From JAGOCV01 sp049445855 (GTDB lineage: Bacteria > Pseudomonadota > Gammaproteobacteria > Burkholderiales > Burkholderiaceae_C): a stretch of 64,000 nt of DNA. Location: the NCBI RefSeq assembly GCF_049445855.1, contig NZ_JBMSDV010000001.1, positions 558,001-622,000 on the forward strand, in the 5' to 3' direction. Positions 59,812 through 64,000 of this stretch are shown in pieces (the first letter of the stretch is position 1; each line of letters opens with the position of its first letter). A program made the position numbers and the translations under genes. Below the pieces are notes generated by a model. The model was not told the DNA's origin. It did no database searches and saw only the letters and a program-made list of their open reading frames with translations.

Positions 59812-61152
59812 ATGGCCACGATCCTCCAGTCCCTGCCCACCGGCCAGAAGGTCGGCATCGCGTTTTCAGGCGGCCTCGACACCAGCGCCGCACTGCTGTG
59901 GATGAAGAAGAAGGGTGCACAGCCTTTCGCCTACACCGCCAACCTGGGCCAGCCCGACGAGCCCGACTACGACGAGATTCCCCGCAAGGCCACCGCCTAC
60001 GGCGCCGACAAGGCCGTGCTGGTGGACTGCCGCCAGCAACTGGCTGCCGAAGGCCTGGCCGCGCTGCAATCCAACGCGTTCCACATCAGCACCGGGGGCG
60101 TGACCTATTTCAACACCACGCCGCTGGGCCGCGCCGTCACCGGCACGATGCTGGTGGCTGCGATGAAAGACGACAACGTCAACATCTGGGGTGACGGCTC
60201 GACCTTCAAGGGCAACGACATCGAGCGCTTCTATCGCTATGGGCTGCTCACCAACCCGAAGCTGAAGATCTACAAGCCCTGGCTGGACCAGACCTTCATC
60301 GACGAGCTCGGCGGCCGCAAGGAGATGAGCGAGTTCCTCATCGCCAACGGTTTCGACTACAAGATGTCGGTGGAAAAGGCGTACTCGACAGACTCCAACA
60401 TGCTCGGCGCGACGCACGAGGCGAAAGACCTGGAGCAACTGAGCTCGGGCATCCGCATCGTGAACCCGATCATGGGTGCCGCCTTCTGGAAGCCGGAGGT
60501 GGACGTGAAGGCCGAGGAAGTGACCGTGCGCTTCGAGGAAGGCGTGCCCGTCGCGCTGAACGGCAAGGAATTCGGCAGCCTGGTGGACCTGATCCTGGAA
60601 GCCAACCGCATCGGTGGCCGCCACGGTCTGGGCATGAGCGACCAGATCGAGAACCGCATCATCGAAGCCAAGAGCCGCGGCATCTACGAAGCCCCCGGCA
60701 TGGCGCTGCTGCACATCGCCTACGAACGTCTGGTCACGGGCATCCACAACGAAGACACGATCGAGCAGTACCGCATCAACGGCCTGCGCCTTGGCCGCCT
60801 GCTCTATCAAGGCCGCTGGTTCGACCCGCAGGCCATCATGCTGCGCGAAACCGCCCAGCGCTGGGTGGCACGCGCGATCACCGGTGAGGTAGCGCTCGAA
60901 CTGCGTCGCGGCAACGACTACTCGATCCTCAACACCGAGTCACCCAACCTGACCTACGCACCCGAACGCCTGTCGATGGAAAAAGTGGAAGATGCGCCGT
61001 TCTCGCCGGCCGACCGCATCGGCCAACTGACCATGCGCAACCTGGACATCGTGGACACGCGCGACAAGCTGTCGGTCTACACGCGGGCGGGCCTGCTGTC
61101 ACTGGGTGGCGGTGCGGCGCTGCCGAGCCTGTCGGACGACAGCAAGAAATGA
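59812..61152 (+). CDS. argG: Argininosuccinate synthase
   Basis: 446 aa, the longer ArgG form. The ATP-pyrophosphatase motif is FSGGLDTSAALLWMKKKG; FHISTGGVTYFNTTPLGRAV and WGDGSTFKGNDIERFYRYG follow. Joins citrulline and aspartate in arginine synthesis. GGAGCGACGAG precedes the ATG. Full length. Confidence 0.96.
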   Translation: MATILQSLPTGQKVGIAFSGGLDTSAALLWMKKKGAQPFAYTANLGQPDEPDYDEIPRKATAYGADKAVLVDCRQQLAAEGLAALQSNAFHISTGGVTYFNTTPLGRAVTGTMLVAAMKDDNVNIWGDGSTFKGNDIERFYRYGLLTNPKLKIYKPWLDQTFIDELGGRKEMSEFLIANGFDYKMSVEKAYSTDSNMLGATHEAKDLEQLSSGIRIVNPIMGAAFWKPEVDVKAEEVTVRFEEGVPVALNGKEFGSLVDLILEANRIGGRHGLGMSDQIENRIIEAKSRGIYEAPGMALLHIAYERLVTGIHNEDTIEQYRINGLRLGRLLYQGRWFDPQAIMLRETAQRWVARAITGEVALELRRGNDYSILNTESPNLTYAPERLSMEKVEDAPFSPADRIGQLTMRNLDIVDTRDKLSVYTRAGLLSLGGGAALPSLSDDSKK

Positions 61153-61187
61153 TGGTGGTCGACGCGCAGCACTGACGCGTCGTAGCA

Positions 61188-61988
61188 TCAGTCTCCGCCG
61201 CAACTGCTGTCACCACTGTCGCCACTGGACGATTCGGAACCACCGAAGCCGTCCGCATCGCCGCTGTGGCTACCGTCGCCCATGCTGCCACCGCAGTGAA
61301 CGGGCTTGCCGTCTTTCTCCGCATCCGACTTGCGTGCGATGTCGCTGCAGTCTGCCAGGTAGTGGAACCCATCCGGGATGGCCAGCTTCGCATCGAGCGC
61401 GAACAGCAGCGGCAAACGCGTGGGTGCACGTGGATCGATCGCCTCTTCCTTGCAGGACCAGAACCAGGCGCGACGCAAGCCGTCGTTGCGCCGCGCATCG
61501 CCCCCGAGCGCTTCGGACGGCGTGTGATGCAGGAAGCGGCCAAGCGCCACACGACACCACGCCTCGTAAGCCTTCGTGTGCAGGATGAATTCGTGCCACA
61601 TCGCGTCGACCACGCGCGAGGGCATTGCCACGAACTTGTGGCCGCTGCGCAGGTAAGCGACGAAGAACTGGCGCAGCCCACGCTCGACGAGATCGCAGTC
61701 CTTCTGCGACAGCTGCGGATAAGCTTCGCGCAGTTTCCGCTTGAGGAACTGCGGAAGCGGCGATTCGCGAACGAAATGCTCGCGCTGCCAGCGCACCCAA
61801 GCCGCGATGAACCCCAGTGCGAACAGCGAGGCGATGAAGAAGCCGAGCCAACTGCTGCTTCGAAAGCGCCACCAGCCCATCGGGATGCCGATCCACACGA
61901 CCACCCAGCACAGCACGATGAGCCAGCGCAGCAAGCGGCCCCAGAGCACGACGGAAGACATGTCCCATGTGCTCATCCGCATGGTCAC
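61188..61988 (-). CDS. GRDP-like membrane protein
   Basis: 266 aa. Two membrane helices (about 20-38 and 46-64), then the glycine-rich-domain-containing-protein-like signature VDAMWHEFILHTKAYEAWC, GRFLHHTPSEALGG, and a C-terminal low-complexity tail of glycine, serine, aspartate and cysteine ending SGDSSCGGD. Similar tails mark membrane proteins with a putative metal- or disulfide-linked end. Starts four bases inside the murB stop. Function unknown. Confidence 0.8.
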   Translation of the reverse strand: MTMRMSTWDMSSVVLWGRLLRWLIVLCWVVVWIGIPMGWWRFRSSSWLGFFIASLFALGFIAAWVRWQREHFVRESPLPQFLKRKLREAYPQLSQKDCDLVERGLRQFFVAYLRSGHKFVAMPSRVVDAMWHEFILHTKAYEAWCRVALGRFLHHTPSEALGGDARRNDGLRRAWFWSCKEEAIDPRAPTRLPLLFALDAKLAIPDGFHYLADCSDIARKSDAEKDGKPVHCGGSMGDGSHSGDADGFGGSESSSGDSGDSSCGGD

Positions 61989-63025
61989 ACCACCACCGGT
62001 TCGGGTTCGAGCCGGATGCCGAACCGCTCGTAGACACTCGTCTGGATGGCCCGCGCAAGCGTGACCACCTCGCCGCCCGTTGCACCGCCCCGGTTCACCA
62101 GCACCAGTGCCTGCTTTTCGTACACGCCCGCATTGCCGACGGACTTGCCCTTCCAGCCGCAGGCGTCGATCAGCCAGCCGGCCGCGAGCTTCACGCTGCC
62201 GTCAGGCATGGGGTAGTGCACGATGTTGGGCTCGCGCGCGATGATGTCTGCGCACTGCTCGGGCGTCACGGACGGATTCTTGAAGAAGCTGCCCGCATTT
62301 CCGATCACTTTCGGGTCCGGCAGCTTGTTGCGGCGGATTTCGCAGATCCAGTCGAAGATCTGCTGCGCGGTCGGTTCGGCGATGCCCGTCTCGGTCCGCT
62401 TGCGTTCCAGATCCAGATAGCCCAGCACCGGTTTCCATGCCTTGGGCAGGCGGAAACGCACATGCGTGATGATGGCGCGTCCGGCCAGGCCCAGATCACC
62501 CGGTTGCGCGGCCGTGTGCTTGAACACGGAATCGCGGTAGCCGAAGGCGCATTGCGCGGCGTCCAGCGTGAACGGCTTGCCGGTGGTCAGGTCCACGCCG
62601 TCCAGCGAATCGAAGCGGTCCTGCAGTTCGACGCCGTACGCACCGATGTTCTGCACCGGCGCAGCACCGACGGTGCCGGGAATCAGTGCCAGGTTTTCGA
62701 GCCCGGGCCAGCCTTGAGCCAGCGTCCACGCGACGAAATGGTGCCAGCTTTCCCCGGCACCGGCTTCGACGATCCACGCGCGGTCGGTCTCCCCGACGAG
62801 CCGGCGGCCTGCGATCTCGACCTTCATGACCAGGGGACGCACATCGCCGGTCAGCACGATGTTGCTGCCACCGCCCAGCACGAATTTCGGCACGCCGGCC
62901 AGGGCCGGGTCGGCCAGGACGGCCAGGACATCCCCGCCGGAGCCGATGCGCACCAGCTGGTGGGCCTTGGCCACGATGCCGAAGGCATTCCACGCTTGCA
63001 GGGGTACGTTTTGCTCGACGAACAT
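61985..63025 (-). CDS. murB: UDP-N-acetylenolpyruvoylglucosamine reductase
   Basis: 346-aa type I MurB, an FAD enzyme completing UDP-MurNAc for peptidoglycan. FVLGGGSNIVLTGD is the FAD-binding loop; IPGTVGAAPVQNIGAYGVEL and GNAGSFFKNP carry the active serine. ATG 63025 is chosen because the longer frame upstream is a shadow of yajQ. Divergent from yajQ over 43 bases. Confidence 0.95.
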   Translation of the reverse strand: MFVEQNVPLQAWNAFGIVAKAHQLVRIGSGGDVLAVLADPALAGVPKFVLGGGSNIVLTGDVRPLVMKVEIAGRRLVGETDRAWIVEAGAGESWHHFVAWTLAQGWPGLENLALIPGTVGAAPVQNIGAYGVELQDRFDSLDGVDLTTGKPFTLDAAQCAFGYRDSVFKHTAAQPGDLGLAGRAIITHVRFRLPKAWKPVLGYLDLERKRTETGIAEPTAQQIFDWICEIRRNKLPDPKVIGNAGSFFKNPSVTPEQCADIIAREPNIVHYPMPDGSVKLAAGWLIDACGWKGKSVGNAGVYEKQALVLVNRGGATGGEVVTLARAIQTSVYERFGIRLEPEPVVV

Positions 63026-63068
63026 GGGACAATTGTCGCATCCAGTTTTCATAGAGACGATCCGGAAA

Positions 63069-63554
63069 ATGCCTTCTTTCGACACGGTTTGCGAAGCCAA
63101 TCTGGTTGAGGTGAAAAACGCGGTGGAAAACGCGGCCAAGGAGATCGGAACCCGCTTCGACTTCAAGGGAACGTCGGCGGCCATCGAACTCAAGGACAAG
63201 GAAATCACGCTCTTCGGCGATGCCGATTTCCAGCTCGAGCAGGTGGACGACATCCTGCGCAACAAGCTCACCAAGCGCAATGTGGACGTGCGCTTCCTGG
63301 ACAAGGGCGCGGTCCAGAAGATCGGCGGCGACAAGGTCAAGCAGGTGGTGAAGGTGCGCAACGGCATCGAGAGCGAGCAGGCCAAGAAGATCCAGAAGAT
63401 CGTGAAGGACAGCAAGCTCAAGGTGCAGGCGTCCATCCAGGGCGATGCAGTGCGCGTGACCGGCGCCAAGCGCGACGACCTGCAGGCCGCCATGGCGTTG
63501 ATCCGCAAGGACATCACCGACGTGCCGCTGTCGTTCAACAACTTCCGGGACTGA
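63069..63554 (+). CDS. YajQ-family nucleotide-binding protein
   Basis: 161 aa, UPF0234/YajQ. PSFDTVCEANLVEVKNAVEN, FDFKGTSAAIELKDKEITLF and the C-terminal KRDDLQAAMALIRKD, LSFNNFRD match the family throughout. Members bind nucleotides, in Xanthomonas cyclic di-GMP, and act as regulator cofactors. Confidence 0.94.
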   Translation: MPSFDTVCEANLVEVKNAVENAAKEIGTRFDFKGTSAAIELKDKEITLFGDADFQLEQVDDILRNKLTKRNVDVRFLDKGAVQKIGGDKVKQVVKVRNGIESEQAKKIQKIVKDSKLKVQASIQGDAVRVTGAKRDDLQAAMALIRKDITDVPLSFNNFRD

Positions 63555-63562
63555 GCTTCCTC

Positions 63563-64000
63563 ATGCAGGCCCGCACCGGCTCACCGCTCCTGGCAACGCT
63601 GGGTTCGTTCGCGCGGGTCTTGCTGGTGGCGGCCGCGTTGGCGGGCGGTCCGGCGTGGGCCCAGTCCGTGGCCTTGTCAGGTGTGGTCGGGGCCCGGGCG
63701 CTGCTCGTCGTGAATGGCGGCACACCCAAGATGGTGGCCGTGGGTGAAACCTTCCAGGGCGTGCGCGTCGTCTCGGCGCAAAGCGACCAGGCCGTCGTCG
63801 AAGTGGAAGGCAAGCGCCTCACGCTGCGCATGGGTGACTCTCCGGTCAGCGTGGGCCAGGGCATCGTCGCAGGCCAGGGGACACGCATCGTGCTGCCCGT
63901 CTCCTCGGGTGGGCACTTCACCACCGGCGGGTTCATCAACGGCAAGCCGGTGCAGTTTGTCGTGGACACCGGCGCCACAGTCATCTCCATCGGCGTGAGC
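63563..64000 (+). CDS. Retropepsin-like aspartic protease, 3' partial
   Basis: The window ends inside the gene (146 codons seen). A signal peptide to about residue 34 (AGGPAWAQS) is followed by a beta-rich region and the clan AA motif FVVDTGATVISIG, with the catalytic aspartate. This matches the TIGR02281-type periplasmic aspartic proteases of proteobacteria. Substrate unknown. Confidence 0.83.
   Translation, partial: MQARTGSPLLATLGSFARVLLVAAALAGGPAWAQSVALSGVVGARALLVVNGGTPKMVAVGETFQGVRVVSAQSDQAVVEVEGKRLTLRMGDSPVSVGQGIVAGQGTRIVLPVSSGGHFTTGGFINGKPVQFVVDTGATVISIGVS

Noticed and set aside
61188..61300. Serine/glycine/aspartate/cysteine tail of the GRDP-like protein as a separate peptide
   Set aside because: It is in frame with the membrane protein, and low-complexity tails are common in such proteins.

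Overview
The window comes from a GC-rich chromosome that looks betaproteobacterial, most likely Burkholderiales. This is inferred from the gene order folC, SPOR/dedD-like, cvpA, purF, metZ, gltX with a tRNA trio, and from the long-form argG, murB and yajQ. It has three parts: an accessory island (1 to about 11.7 kb), a complete Mu-like transposable prophage (11719-50800), and core chromosome (about 50.9-64 kb).

Accessory island. It holds a large TPR/GreAB-C/PIN conflict-type protein cut by the window edge, an AlpA-RepA-like replication/regulation module, a membrane KAP-family P-loop NTPase, an ImmA/IrrE metallopeptidase, a DUF1643 protein, an LprI-type lipoprotein and a small XRE regulator. 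Four related dyad-symmetric elements (A about 3104-3161, B 5575-5626, C 8970-9015, D 9939-9991) punctuate it. All share TCCCG-N8/9-TAYATG-N9-GGGA-N2-GRRA-N3-GGRN with fixed spacing from TAYATG onward. Each lies just past the stop codon of a leftward gene, an arrangement like cassettes followed by recombination sites. I cannot name this element family; it is the best candidate here for something undescribed.

Prophage. Its ends are TG...CA flanked by a 5-bp CAAGC duplication, giving 39,082 bp. A central switch at 22.5-23.7 kb separates two arms. Leftward run ner, transposase A (DD35E), ATPase B, about 15 small early genes, GemA and a Mor-type activator. Rightward run the LexA/CI-like repressor, a moron block (secreted protein, proline-rich peptide, SLATT-like 2TM protein), lysis genes (M15 peptidase, holin candidates, Rz/Rz1), packaging genes, head genes (portal, F with a nuclease-like tail, protease I with nested scaffold Z, capsid), Mu-type contractile tail genes with a -1 frameshift in the tail chaperone, fibre genes, and an adenine methyltransferase at the position of Mu mom. 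ner and the repressor each appear to start at the first base of their mRNA with the same ATGGACACACAAAAA. Three TAAAG-N2-CTTTA palindromes precede the lysis, protease and gp46 blocks and may be late activator sites. Nothing essential looks broken.

Core chromosome. tRNA-Ala(GGC), tRNA-Glu(TTC) and tRNA-Asp(GTC) lie downstream of gltX, and all are leftward with metZ, purF, cvpA, the SPOR protein and folC. An ArsC/YffB-like protein, a glycine-zipper lipoprotein-like protein, ppnP and argG follow rightward. A GRDP-like membrane protein and murB are leftward, then yajQ and a retropepsin-like protease cut by the window end are rightward.
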